Positions 1 to 8,460 are shown, numbered from the stretch's first letter. The stretch: DNA of 64,000 bases from Aurantibacter sp034110465 (GCA_034110465.1 JAWUZD010000007.1:101009-165008), one strand, 5' to 3'. Program-made: numbers and translations. The notes: a model not told the origin generated them from the sequence alone.

Positions 1-228
1 AACATACTTTCTAAACTTAGCTACATTAAAAAAGTAGAACCTGTAGAAACTAATATTGTAATTTTTGAGTTAAATGATACTCATTCTCAAGTAGAGTTTA
101 ATGATAAAATGAAACAAAACAATATTCGTTTAAGCGATATGGGACAAGGAAAACAACGTATTGTAACGCATCATGATTATACAGATGCTATGCATGAGAC
201 ATTTTGTGAGGTTTTGGTAAATTTGTAA
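1..228 (+). CDS. Threonine aldolase, C-terminal end (partial)
   Basis: This is the 3' end of a gene that begins before the window; 75 codons remain in frame 1, ending in TAA at 226-228. The residues include VETNIVIFEL and, near the end, QRIVTHHDYTDAM. They match the C-terminal small domain of PLP-dependent L-threonine/L-allo-threonine aldolases (beta-eliminating lyase family), where a TNIV strand and an R-x-V-T-H strand are typical. The family cleaves threonine to glycine and acetaldehyde. The PLP lysine and most of the fold lie outside the window, so completeness cannot be judged. The next gene starts 10 bases later on the same strand. Confidence 0.75.
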   Translation, partial: NILSKLSYIKKVEPVETNIVIFELNDTHSQVEFNDKMKQNNIRLSDMGQGKQRIVTHHDYTDAMHETFCEVLVNL

Positions 229-238
229 GTCATTTAGA

Positions 239-1120
239 ATGATAAAAAAAGAGATTAATTTAGAATCAAATAATATAAATACTCCAAATTATATATTAGA
301 CGCGGTATATAAAATCAAAAATAATCTTAAACATGATTATTCAGAAGAAGAAGTTAAAGAATACCTTATGTTAGAAAACGATTTTAGGTTAATGAATTTA
401 AAATCTTCTGATAATTTTATCAAATTGAGTAGTGAATTAAATAAAGGTTTATCAGCTTTAAAAAAAAGTTTAGAATTAATAGCTGCGCAGAATTTATCAG
501 ATGTGAAAAATTTTGCTAAAATGGGTTGGTATATTAGTCCAAATTTAACCGATAAATTTACTTTATCTTATATATCTGAAATTTCAAAATTAGAAAATGT
601 TACTAATTTTGAAAATAAAATTTTGGAAAATTCAGATTTTTGTGTGTTAGAAATTATTAATAATTGTAAAAAAGAAAATCCTAAAAGAGAACCTATTCTA
701 AATGAAATACTTCAATTGTATAAAAACGGTTTTTATTTTTCTTTAATAAATATATGTTATTCTCAGGTTGATGGTATTTGTAATGATGTTTGGGGAATTG
801 GTTTTTTTGATAAATTTAGGAAATCAAACATACTTAAGTCTTATACTGAGTTTTCTAAATATGATTTTGGGTTAAATTCATTTTTTGTAGAGCAATTGAA
901 TATTGATCAAAATGAAATTACTATGTGGTGGAAACATAAATATTTAGAAGACGAAAAAAATAGACAAAACACCTTTAATAGGCATCATGTTATTCATGGA
1001 TATTCTACAAATTATGGTAATAAAAAGAATGCAGTTAGAGCAGTTTTCTTATTAGATTTCATAAGTTACTTCTTAAAATATAATAAAAAAGCTGCAAATG
1101 TTAATAATGAGCAGCCTTAG
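239..1120 (+). CDS. Hypothetical protein with HEPN-like RxxxxH motif
   Basis: I do not recognise a named family for this 293-residue protein. It has no signal peptide or membrane segment and is Asn/Lys/Ile rich. Near the C-terminus is the motif NRHHVIHG (R248, H253), followed by a hydrophobic helix, NAVRAVFLLDFI. An R-x4-H ending in HG and followed by a helix resembles HEPN-domain proteins, many of which are RNases in toxin-antitoxin or abortive-infection systems. That link is inference from one motif. No obvious antitoxin partner lies beside it. It is an orphan between a threonine aldolase and ybaB. Its last codons run into a hairpin with a T-run that may terminate transcription. The start ATG has no clear ribosome binding site. 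Confidence 0.6.
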   Translation: MIKKEINLESNNINTPNYILDAVYKIKNNLKHDYSEEEVKEYLMLENDFRLMNLKSSDNFIKLSSELNKGLSALKKSLELIAAQNLSDVKNFAKMGWYISPNLTDKFTLSYISEISKLENVTNFENKILENSDFCVLEIINNCKKENPKREPILNEILQLYKNGFYFSLINICYSQVDGICNDVWGIGFFDKFRKSNILKSYTEFSKYDFGLNSFFVEQLNIDQNEITMWWKHKYLEDEKNRQNTFNRHHVIHGYSTNYGNKKNAVRAVFLLDFISYFLKYNKKAANVNNEQP

Positions 1121-1128
1121 TTTTTTTT
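1091..1128 (+). terminator. Possible terminator overlapping the end of the HEPN-like gene
   Basis: GCTGC (1091-1095) and GCAGC (1111-1115) can pair, and eight T residues follow at 1121-1128. The stem is short with a long loop. It lies inside the last codons of the upstream gene. On the opposite strand it has an A-rich tract too, so it may also serve ybaB, which converges on it. Confidence 0.35.
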
Positions 1129-1138
1129 GCACTAAAAA

Positions 1139-1450
1139 CTACATTCCAGGAATATTCGGCATTCCATCTTTAGCAGCAGCAGCTAATTCAGCTTCGCTAA
1201 TATTAGTTGCTTTAGTTATAGCTTTGTTAAGCGTCATAATTAGATAATCTTCTAATTGTTCTTTGTCTTCAAGTAAAGTATCATCAACGTCAATAGATTT
1301 AATAGTTCTATTTGCTGTTAAAGTTACTTTTAATAAGCCATCGTTACTTTTTTCGTCTACTAAAACCGTATCTAAACGTTTTTTAGTTTCTTCAACTTTT
1401 GCTTGAGCTTCTTTTAATTTGCTCATCATTCCCATCATATCTCCAAACAT
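1139..1450 (-). CDS. ybaB: YbaB/EbfC nucleoid-associated protein
   Basis: This is a 103-residue protein of usual YbaB length, starting MFGDMMGMMSKLKEAQ. The Met-rich N-terminus, the amphipathic helix, the central strand LLKVTLTANRTIKSIDVDD and the C-terminal helix ending in GMPNIPGM are the family hallmarks. YbaB/EbfC dimers bind DNA and associate with the nucleoid. In many bacteria the gene sits with dnaX and recR, but here it stands alone, convergent with the gene on its left and divergent from oligopeptidase B. A TATCTTTG promoter-like box lies about 30 bases upstream of the start. Confidence 0.93.
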   Translation of the reverse strand: MFGDMMGMMSKLKEAQAKVEETKKRLDTVLVDEKSNDGLLKVTLTANRTIKSIDVDDTLLEDKEQLEDYLIMTLNKAITKATNISEAELAAAAKDGMPNIPGM

Positions 1451-1478
1451 AATTGTATAATTTTAAGTGTTTCAGCAG

Positions 1479-1486
1479 CAAAGATA
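1479..1486 (-). promoter_or_regulatory. Putative -7 box (TATCTTTG) of ybaB
   Basis: Read on the minus strand this is TATCTTTG, matching the Bacteroidota TAnnTTTG element, 29 bases before the ybaB start. No TTG is present at the proper upstream distance. Confidence 0.4.
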
Positions 1487-1579
1487 TTAATCAGTTTTTA
1501 AAAAGAAAAGAATAGAGTAGAAGTGTTTAGATATTAATTTAATATCAACTATTTTTACGCTTTTAGAAGATAAAGATAG

Positions 1580-3646
1580 ATGACAAAACTTATAGCAGAT
1601 TTAGTAGCGCCAATAGCAAAAAAACAACCCAAAGAAATAAAAAAACACGGCGATGTTAGAATAGATAATTACTACTGGTTAAACGAAAGAGAAAATGGAG
1701 AGGTTATAGCGTATCTAAGTGAAGAAAACGCTTATACTAAAGCGGTAATGGCTCATACAGAAGATTTTCAGAAATCTTTATTCGATGAAATGAAAGCCAG
1801 AATAAAAGAAGCTGATGAATCTGTACCATACAAATTTAGAGGTTATTGGTACATAACACGTTTTGAAAAAGGTCAAGATTATCCAATTTACACACGTAAA
1901 AAAGAGACTTTAGAAGCCGACGAGGAAATTCTGTTTAATTGTAATGAAATGGCTAAAGGCTGCACCTATTTTAAATTAGGAAGTTTTGCCATAAGTCCAG
2001 ATAATACTAAAATTGCATTTACTACAGATAAAATTAGTAGAAGACAATATACGCTTCAAATTAAAGACATAAGAACTAATGAAGTTTTTAGCGACAAAAT
2101 AGAAAACACCACAGGAAGTTGTACTTGGGCAAACGATAATGAAACTTTGTTTTATACTAAAAAAGATGAAATCACTTTGCGATCAGACAAAGTATACAAA
2201 CACCAAATGTTTACCGATGCTAAAGACGATGTTTTAGTGTATTTTGAAGCAGACGAAACCTTTAACACGTTTGTCTACAAGAGTAAATCTAGAAAGTATT
2301 TAATTATTGGCTCAAGTAGTACTACTACAAGTGAATACAGAATTTTAAATGCCGATAATCCAAATGGCGAGTTTGTTGTATTCCAAGAACGTGTGCGAGA
2401 TTTAGAATACTCTATAGCACATTATAAAGATCATTTTTATGTCGTAAATAATGGCGATGAAGCGACAAATTTTAAGCTTCAAAAGACATTAGAAACAAAA
2501 ACCAAGAAAGAAAACTGGCAAGATGTTTTACCGTATAGAGCAGATGTTCTGATTGAAGATATCGAGATTTTTTCAGAATATTTAGTGATTAACGAACGTG
2601 AAAAAGGTCTAAATAATATTAGAATTATAGCTTGGAATGGAAGCGAGGATTACTATTTACCTTTTGATGGCGAAACTTATGCGGCTTACGTTGGGAATAA
2701 TCCCGATTTTGAAAGTGATGTTATGCGTTACGGATTTAATTCTCTAACAAATCCAAGCTCTGTAATAGAGTACAATTTTAAAACTAAGTCTAAAACTATT
2801 TTAAAAGAACAAGAAGTTTTAGGTGATTTTGACAAAACCAAGTACGATTCTAAACGAATTTGGGCAACTGCAAGAGATGGAGAAAAAGTGCCAATGTCTA
2901 TAGTTTACAAAAAAGGCATAGAATTAAATGGTAAAAACCCAGTATTACAATATGCTTACGGAAGTTATGGTTCTACCATAGATCCATCGTTTTCATCGGT
3001 GAGATTAAGTTTATTAGATCGTGGATTTATTCACGTCATTTGCCATATTCGTGGAGGAGAATACTTAGGTAGAGAATGGTACGAAGATGGAAAAATGTTA
3101 CAGAAAATGAACACGTTTACAGATTTTATAGACTGTTCTAAATTTTTAATTGAAGAAGAATATACTTCGGAAAAGCATTTGTATGCTATGGGCGGATCTG
3201 CTGGTGGCTTATTAATGGGAGCAATTATGAATTTAAATCCGGAATTATATAACGGAATAATTGCAGCGGTTCCTTTTGTTGATGTTGTAACGACTATGTT
3301 GGATGAGACAATTCCATTAACTACAGGAGAATATGACGAATGGGGAAACCCAAACGAGAAAATCTATTATGACTATATGAAATCTTATAGCCCATACGAT
3401 AATGTGGCGGCTCAAGATTATCCAAATACATTAATTACAACAGGATTACACGATTCTCAAGTACAATATTGGGAACCTGCAAAATGGATTGCTAAACTAA
3501 GAGATTTAAAAACAGACAACAATATTATATTAATGCAAACGGATATGACTGCTGGTCACGGCGGAGCTTCTGGACGTTTTGAAGCTTTAAAAGAAGTGGC
3601 TTTAGAATATGCGTTTTTATTAGATTTAGAAAATATTAGCGAATAA
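1580..3646 (+). CDS. ptrB: Oligopeptidase B (S9A prolyl oligopeptidase family)
   Basis: The 688-residue protein has the length and architecture of oligopeptidase B: an N-terminal seven-bladed propeller (about residues 70-400) and a C-terminal alpha/beta-hydrolase domain. The catalytic triad is visible as S540 in GGSAGG, D625 in TTGLHDSQV and H660 in GHGGASGR. The family cleaves short peptides after basic residues. There is no signal peptide, so it should be cytoplasmic. The segment GGEYLGREWYEDGKM is also typical of the S9A group. The gene is followed after only 65 bases by a separate PLP enzyme with its own promoter-like box, so co-transcription is not required. Confidence 0.93.
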   Translation: MTKLIADLVAPIAKKQPKEIKKHGDVRIDNYYWLNERENGEVIAYLSEENAYTKAVMAHTEDFQKSLFDEMKARIKEADESVPYKFRGYWYITRFEKGQDYPIYTRKKETLEADEEILFNCNEMAKGCTYFKLGSFAISPDNTKIAFTTDKISRRQYTLQIKDIRTNEVFSDKIENTTGSCTWANDNETLFYTKKDEITLRSDKVYKHQMFTDAKDDVLVYFEADETFNTFVYKSKSRKYLIIGSSSTTTSEYRILNADNPNGEFVVFQERVRDLEYSIAHYKDHFYVVNNGDEATNFKLQKTLETKTKKENWQDVLPYRADVLIEDIEIFSEYLVINEREKGLNNIRIIAWNGSEDYYLPFDGETYAAYVGNNPDFESDVMRYGFNSLTNPSSVIEYNFKTKSKTILKEQEVLGDFDKTKYDSKRIWATARDGEKVPMSIVYKKGIELNGKNPVLQYAYGSYGSTIDPSFSSVRLSLLDRGFIHVICHIRGGEYLGREWYEDGKMLQKMNTFTDFIDCSKFLIEEEYTSEKHLYAMGGSAGGLLMGAIMNLNPELYNGIIAAVPFVDVVTTMLDETIPLTTGEYDEWGNPNEKIYYDYMKSYSPYDNVAAQDYPNTLITTGLHDSQVQYWEPAKWIAKLRDLKTDNNIILMQTDMTAGHGGASGRFEALKEVALEYAFLLDLENISE

Positions 3647-3661
3647 TTGTTCGATTTATCG

Positions 3662-3669
3662 TATTTTTG
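3662..3669 (+). promoter_or_regulatory. Putative -7 box (TATTTTTG) of the CBS/CysK-like gene
   Basis: TATTTTTG fits TAnnTTTG. A TTG codon inside this box (3667) would extend the downstream reading frame by 15 codons. Because it falls within the probable promoter, the ATG at 3712 is the better start. Confidence 0.45.
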
Positions 3670-3711
3670 CAAGGTTTGAAAAACTATTTAGTTATAGTTA
3701 AAACAGATTAT

Positions 3712-4752
3712 ATGGATAATAAAAAACAAGTTTTTGATAGTGTATTAGACTTGATAGGTCATACACCATTAATAAGACTACAAAAAATAACAAAAGAATT
3801 TAAAGGTAATTACTTAGCAAAAGTAGAGGCTTTTAATCCTGGACATTCTTCTAAAGATCGTATCGCTTTACATATTATTGAACAAGCAGAACGTGAAGGT
3901 ATTTTAAAACCTGGAGATACTATTATAGAAACTACATCTGGTAACACTGGATTTAGTATTGCTATGGTTAGTGCTATTAAAGGTTATGAATGTATTTTGG
4001 CGGTAAGTTCAAAATCATCGCCAGATAAGATAGATATGTTAAAAAATATGGGCGCAAAAGTTTATGTGTGTCCAGCAAATGTAAAAGCAGACGATCCAAG
4101 ATCTTATTACGAAGTTGCAAAACGATTACATAGAGAAACTAAAGGCTCAGTACTTATTAATCAGTATTTTAATAAGCTAAACATAGCAGCACATTACCAT
4201 TCTACAGGTCCAGAAATATGGAGTCAAACCGAAGGGAAGATAACGCATTTAGTGGCGTGTAGTGGAACTGGAGGAACTATTTCTGGTACAGCACAATACT
4301 TAAAAGAGCAAAACCCAAATATTAAAGTTATTGGAGTAGATGCTTATGGTTCTGTAATTAAAAAATATCACGAAACAAAAGAGTTAGATCCAAAAGAAAT
4401 ATATCCTTATAGAATTGAAGGTTTAGGTAAGAATTTAATTCCTGGAGCAACAGATTTTGATGTTATAGATGATTTCATAAAAGTAACCGACGAAGAAAGT
4501 GCACATACTGCAAGAGAATTAGCTAAAACAGAAGGTTTATTCTGTGGTTATACTTCTGGAGCAGCAATGCAAGCTCTAAAACAGTTAAACGAATTGGATT
4601 ATTTTAAACCAACAGATAACGTAGTGGTTATATTTCCAGATCACGGATCGCGATATATGAGTAAAATTTATAGCGATAAATGGATGAACGATCAAGGCTT
4701 TTTTGATACTCAAAATGAAGAAGCTACAACGAGTGTTCAGTACATAAAATAA
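3712..4752 (+). CDS. CysK/cystathionine beta-synthase-like PLP enzyme (possible cysteate synthase)
   Basis: This is a fold-type II PLP enzyme of 346 residues. The PLP lysine is K48 in NPGHSSKDR. The substrate loop reads ETTSGNTG, the phosphate-binding loop GTGGTISG, and the C-terminal part DHGSRYMSKIYSDKWM is very like cystathionine beta-synthase. It lacks the haem and CBS regulatory domains of the eukaryotic enzyme. Such enzymes replace the beta-substituent of serine derivatives with a sulfur nucleophile (cysteine or cystathionine synthesis). Because an alpha-oxoamine synthase follows, an alternative is cysteate synthase (sulfite as nucleophile) feeding capnine-type sulfonolipids. The substrate cannot be read from sequence. 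I chose ATG 3712 because an upstream TTG lies inside a promoter-like box. Confidence 0.82.
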   Translation: MDNKKQVFDSVLDLIGHTPLIRLQKITKEFKGNYLAKVEAFNPGHSSKDRIALHIIEQAEREGILKPGDTIIETTSGNTGFSIAMVSAIKGYECILAVSSKSSPDKIDMLKNMGAKVYVCPANVKADDPRSYYEVAKRLHRETKGSVLINQYFNKLNIAAHYHSTGPEIWSQTEGKITHLVACSGTGGTISGTAQYLKEQNPNIKVIGVDAYGSVIKKYHETKELDPKEIYPYRIEGLGKNLIPGATDFDVIDDFIKVTDEESAHTARELAKTEGLFCGYTSGAAMQALKQLNELDYFKPTDNVVVIFPDHGSRYMSKIYSDKWMNDQGFFDTQNEEATTSVQYIK

Positions 4753-4773
4753 CAAATCTTTAAAATTTTCATT

Positions 4774-4812
4774 AAAAGTTAGCCTAAAATTCAATTTTAA
4801 GCTAACTTTTTT
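4774..4812. terminator. Rho-independent terminator
   Basis: AAAAGTTAGC (4774-4783) pairs with GCTAACTTTT (4801-4810) and the T-run continues to 4812. It sits 22 bases after the CBS-like gene. It would separate that gene from the alpha-oxoamine synthase, which begins 105 bases further on. Confidence 0.75.
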
Positions 4813-4917
4813 GTTAATAACCAATGGCAAAATATTATGCCTTAAGGATATTATTCCTTAATTTTGCGTGGTTAAAATTACCCGAGACAACAAATGTTTC
4901 AATATTAATTTAGATTT

Positions 4918-6177
4918 ATGAGAGATTTATTTGATAAAATATACAAAGACAAAGGTCCATTAGGTAAATGGGCAGCACATGCAGAAGGATATTTTGTGTT
5001 TCCTAAATTAGAAGGGGAAATTTCAAATAGAATGAAATTTCAAGGAAAAGAAGTTATTACTTGGAGTATAAACGATTATCTAGGTTTAGCTAATCATCCA
5101 GAAGTAAGAAAAGCTGATGCTGAAGCTGCAGCAAAATACGGTTCTGCTTATCCTATGGGAGCAAGAATGATGTCTGGACATACAGAGCTACATGAGCAAT
5201 TACAAAATGAATTAGCTGAATTTGTAAGTAAAGAAGCAGCTTATTTATTAAATTTTGGTTACCAAGGAATTATGTCAACAATAGATGCTTTGGTAGCTAA
5301 AGATGATATTATTGTTTATGATGTAGATACTCATGCCTGTATTATAGATGGTGTTCGTTTACATCCCGGTAAACGTTTTACATACATGCACAATGATATT
5401 GAAAGTTTAGAAAAGAACTTAGGTCGTGCAACAAAGATGGCTGAAACTACTGGAGGAGGAATTTTAGTTATTTCTGAAGGTGTTTTTGGAATGAGAGGTG
5501 AACAAGGTCGTTTAAAAGAAATTGTTGCCCTTAAAAAGAAATTTAATTTCAGACTTTTAGTTGATGATGCGCATGGATTTGGTACTTTAGGTAAAACAGG
5601 AGCAGGAGCAGGAGAAGAGCAAGGAGTTCAAGACGATATTGATGTGTATTTTGCAACATTTGCTAAGTCTTTAGCTAGTACAGGTGCATTTATTGCAGGA
5701 GATAAAGAGATTATGGATTATTTAAAATATAATCTACGTTCCCAAATGTTTGCAAAATCATTACAGATGACTTTGGTCGAAGGTGCTTTAAAACGTTTAG
5801 ATATGTTGCGTAATATGCCAGAACTTAAGGCTAAGTTATGGGAAAATACAAACGCATTACAGTCTGGATTAAAAGCAAAAGGATTTGATATAGGAACAAC
5901 ACAAAGTTGTGTTACACCAGTTTATTTAAATGGAAGTATTCCAGAAGCAATGGCTTTAGTAAAAGATTTACGTGAAAATCACGGTATTTTTTGTTCTATT
6001 GTTGTTTATCCAGTAATACCAAAAGGATTAATATTATTACGTTTAATTCCTACAGCAACACATACTTTAGAAGATGTAGAGTTAACTTTAGTTGCTTTTG
6101 AAGCTATTAGAGAACGTTTGGAAAACGGAACATATAAAAGAATGTCTGCTTCTATTATGGCAGCAATGGGAGAATAA
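4918..6177 (+). CDS. Alpha-oxoamine synthase family (serine palmitoyltransferase / cysteate C-acyltransferase / KBL-like)
   Basis: The 419-residue protein is a fold-type I PLP enzyme of the family that includes serine palmitoyltransferase, 8-amino-7-oxononanoate synthase and glycine C-acetyltransferase. The PLP lysine is K250 in FAKSLASTGAFIAG, and VDDAHGFGTLGKTG carries the PLP-binding Asp and His. These enzymes condense an amino acid with an acyl thioester and release CO2. With no other biotin genes nearby and about 20 extra N-terminal residues, BioF is unlikely. A lipid role (3-ketosphinganine or 3-ketocapnine formation) is favoured by the neighbours, a sulfur-chemistry PLP enzyme before it and a GNAT acyltransferase after it. 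That assignment is inference. Confidence 0.85.
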   Translation: MRDLFDKIYKDKGPLGKWAAHAEGYFVFPKLEGEISNRMKFQGKEVITWSINDYLGLANHPEVRKADAEAAAKYGSAYPMGARMMSGHTELHEQLQNELAEFVSKEAAYLLNFGYQGIMSTIDALVAKDDIIVYDVDTHACIIDGVRLHPGKRFTYMHNDIESLEKNLGRATKMAETTGGGILVISEGVFGMRGEQGRLKEIVALKKKFNFRLLVDDAHGFGTLGKTGAGAGEEQGVQDDIDVYFATFAKSLASTGAFIAGDKEIMDYLKYNLRSQMFAKSLQMTLVEGALKRLDMLRNMPELKAKLWENTNALQSGLKAKGFDIGTTQSCVTPVYLNGSIPEAMALVKDLRENHGIFCSIVVYPVIPKGLILLRLIPTATHTLEDVELTLVAFEAIRERLENGTYKRMSASIMAAMGE

Positions 6178-6195
6178 TTACTCTCAATCTATTAT

Positions 6196-6235
6196 AAAAA
6201 AAACGTCCAATTTCATAATAAAATTGGACGTTTTT
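6196..6235. terminator. Bidirectional terminator between convergent genes
   Basis: AACGTCCAATTT (from 6201) pairs with AAATTGGACGTT, flanked by an A-run on the left and a T-run on the right. It can end transcription from both the alpha-oxoamine synthase and the convergent GNAT gene. Confidence 0.85.
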
Positions 6236-6257
6236 AGTTAAAACTAATTTTCAATAG

Positions 6258-7376
6258 TTATAATGTTTTTTTCAAAGTTTCACGAGTTACATAGATTTCA
6301 GGATCCATATTTTTCCATATTTTTCTAATAGCATCATTATCTGATAATTCTGCAGTTCTGTAACAGGTTTTAATTCCTTTATCCTTAAATGTATTATAAT
6401 ATTCATTAAAAATAACAGCATGGACACCTTTATTTTGGTAATCTTTATGAACACCTATTAAATAAAACATCACATCTTTACTGTGTTTTTTAGCTTTTAA
6501 AATTTTAAGAAAGCCAAATGGAAATAATCTACCTTTAATATCTTGAATAGCTTCTGAAAAACGAGGCATTACAATAGCAAAAGCTACTAGTTTATCGTCT
6601 TTGTCTACAACAAATTTTATGTATTCTGGATTTATAAATGAGAAAAATTTCTTTTTAAAATAATCTTTTTGAATTTCTGTAATTTTAACAAAAGAAGCTA
6701 AATCGTTATAAGTTTCATTGAATAAATCAAACATTTTATCGGCATAAGGCATTACTTCTTCAGTTTTAGTAAACTTTAAAGCGGTTAACTGATAACGCTT
6801 TTTAATCATTTCTTGTAGTCTGAAAAATAGTTCTGGCTTTACATTAGTAAATGGAAATCTATTTTCTTCGTATTTTTTCTCAGTAACAAAGCCATGTGTA
6901 ATGTAATGCTTGTAGTAATATTCATGATTATACCAAGCGACCATATTTCCAACTTCGTTAAAACCAGAAGTCATAACGCCAACTTTATCTAAGTTAGAGA
7001 ACCCAACTGGACCTTCTGTATATTCTAAGTTATGTTGTTTTCCAATGTTGTAAACTTCGTCTAAAAGCATTTTAGAAACTTGTAAGTCATCTATAAAATC
7101 AAACCAACCAAAACGTACTTTTTTGATGTTTTGTTCTTTGACTTCTAGCCAATTTATAATTATAGCAATACGACCAACAATCTTATTGTTTTTGTATGCC
7201 AAAAATAAGGTTGCTTCAGCATCTTTAAAAATTGGGTTTTCCTTGATGTCAAATGTTTTTATTTCTTGCGAAATAATAGGAGGAATCCAATATTTAGAAT
7301 CATTATATAAGCTAAAAGGAAATGTTATAAAAGCTTTTAAATCCTTTTTAGATGTTACTTTTTTTATAGTAATCAT
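6258..7376 (-). CDS. GNAT-fold acyltransferase-like protein (possible lipid N-acyltransferase)
   Basis: This 372-residue soluble protein has an N-terminal half with a GNAT-like pattern: SLYNDSKYWIPPI, then LFLAYKNNKIVGRIAII, then EGPVGFSN. A second GNAT-like unit lies in the C-terminal half, with IGVHKDYQNKGVHAVIF as the acyl-CoA loop. The WIPP/VGRIAxxxN arrangement recalls a large group of proteins mis-annotated as GTP cyclohydrolase. To my recollection the same group includes the bacterial ceramide synthase described in Caulobacter. Sitting tail-to-tail with an alpha-oxoamine synthase, it may N-acylate a long-chain base. The fold is moderately sure, the substrate is inference. The next minus-strand gene upstream starts 28 bases away. 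Confidence 0.65.
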   Translation of the reverse strand: MITIKKVTSKKDLKAFITFPFSLYNDSKYWIPPIISQEIKTFDIKENPIFKDAEATLFLAYKNNKIVGRIAIIINWLEVKEQNIKKVRFGWFDFIDDLQVSKMLLDEVYNIGKQHNLEYTEGPVGFSNLDKVGVMTSGFNEVGNMVAWYNHEYYYKHYITHGFVTEKKYEENRFPFTNVKPELFFRLQEMIKKRYQLTALKFTKTEEVMPYADKMFDLFNETYNDLASFVKITEIQKDYFKKKFFSFINPEYIKFVVDKDDKLVAFAIVMPRFSEAIQDIKGRLFPFGFLKILKAKKHSKDVMFYLIGVHKDYQNKGVHAVIFNEYYNTFKDKGIKTCYRTAELSDNDAIRKIWKNMDPEIYVTRETLKKTL

Positions 7377-7382
7377 ATAAGG

Positions 7383-8405
7383 TTATTCAGAATCAAAGTC
7401 AATTATTTGGTTTTCTTTTTTAGGTTTAGAAGGTTCTCCATCTTCTCCTTTTTTCTTTTTGTTTTTACGACCTCTTTTTTTGTTTTCTTTACGTTCAAAT
7501 TCATCAATTACATCTGTTCCATTGTCTTTTTCTTCTGGATCTATATGCATATCAAATCTATAAGAAACACCAAAATTAGCATTAAAAACGGAAGGTGTAT
7601 CTTTAGTGTTAAATGTAATTCCTGCATCAAATTGCATATCTTTAGTGTGTAAGTAAGCACCACCAAGTCTAAATAAGTTATCTGCATAGAAATCGCTATA
7701 AATGGCTTGAGCTTCTCCAAAACCAACCCATTTTTCGTTAATAGCCTTAGTAAACGTTACAATCCATTGTAAATCTGAATATTCAGAACCTATTCTATCT
7801 TTAATTATATTTATGACCATAACCCAACCACTTTTAAAGTTATTTTGAGATGATATAATTACTTTAGGACTAAAACCTTCTACGTCTGGAGCTAAATAAG
7901 GGTTGTTTTTAAAATCGTAATTTCCACCTACATACACAGAAACTGCTGGAATTAAAGTTTTCCATTTGAACTTCTTATTTGCGTGGTAACTCATTAAATT
8001 AGGCTTGTCTTCTTCTTTATCTTTATAAGGATCGTAAACCAAGTATTTTGCTCCAAGAACTAAATTTTTAAAATTAGAGAATTTTTGTTCTGCCGGAATG
8101 GTAGATCTGCTATCTGTAAACGTAGCGCTTTGGTAAGTTGCTTCTAAGTTTAGCTCTAATTCTTCAAAAAACAAACCATATCTTGCTGCTAAGTCAAAAC
8201 CTAAACCAGATAATTCACTTTTTAAAGGTGTATGCTTTTCCCTTACCATATAAGGTCCAGTTTCTACTTGAGCCACATTTTTTCCAACGGACCAAGCACC
8301 TCTAGAAACTCCTGGTCGGTTAGAGTTAATTTCTTCGGTATATTGTGCATTTACCGACAAAATGGTGCTTAAAGCTATAAAGAATAAACTTAAACGCGTT
8401 TTCAT
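7383..8405 (-). CDS. Outer-membrane beta-barrel transporter-like protein
   Basis: The protein starts with a signal peptide, MKTRLSLFFIALSTILSVNAQ, with probable cleavage after NAQ or just before it. Alternating aromatic and polar strands follow through about residue 285, including EINSNRPGVSRGAWSVGKNVAQVE and a final GVSYRFDMHI strand. This is the pattern of the Phenol_MetA_deg-like family of outer-membrane proteins. An unusual tail of about 50 residues follows, rich in Lys/Arg/Glu (KKRGRKNKKKKGEDGE), so the barrel end is not the C-terminus. The start is placed at ATG 8405, because the TTG seven codons upstream lies in a TATATTTG promoter-like box. Function is unknown. Confidence 0.72.
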   Translation of the reverse strand: MKTRLSLFFIALSTILSVNAQYTEEINSNRPGVSRGAWSVGKNVAQVETGPYMVREKHTPLKSELSGLGFDLAARYGLFFEELELNLEATYQSATFTDSRSTIPAEQKFSNFKNLVLGAKYLVYDPYKDKEEDKPNLMSYHANKKFKWKTLIPAVSVYVGGNYDFKNNPYLAPDVEGFSPKVIISSQNNFKSGWVMVINIIKDRIGSEYSDLQWIVTFTKAINEKWVGFGEAQAIYSDFYADNLFRLGGAYLHTKDMQFDAGITFNTKDTPSVFNANFGVSYRFDMHIDPEEKDNGTDVIDEFERKENKKRGRKNKKKKGEDGEPSKPKKENQIIDFDSE

Positions 8406-8423
8406 AAAAAATAGGTTTAGATT

Positions 8424-8431
8424 CAAATATA
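8424..8431 (-). promoter_or_regulatory. Putative -7 box (TATATTTG) of the outer-membrane protein gene
   Basis: Minus-strand TATATTTG lies 19 bases before the chosen ATG. The TTG that would otherwise serve as an earlier start codon is the end of this box. Confidence 0.45.
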
Positions 8432-8460
8432 ATATATTATATATTTTTTAAGGCTTTATG

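Noticed and set aside
3667..3711. TTG start giving a 15-codon extension of the CBS/CysK-like protein
   Set aside because: The TTG is the end of the TATTTTTG promoter box, and the extra residues are not part of the fold. ATG 3712 leads straight into the conserved core.
4585..4830. Minus-strand ORF of 81 codons across the end of the CBS-like gene
   Set aside because: It overlaps a conserved coding end and a terminator, and has no homologous pattern.
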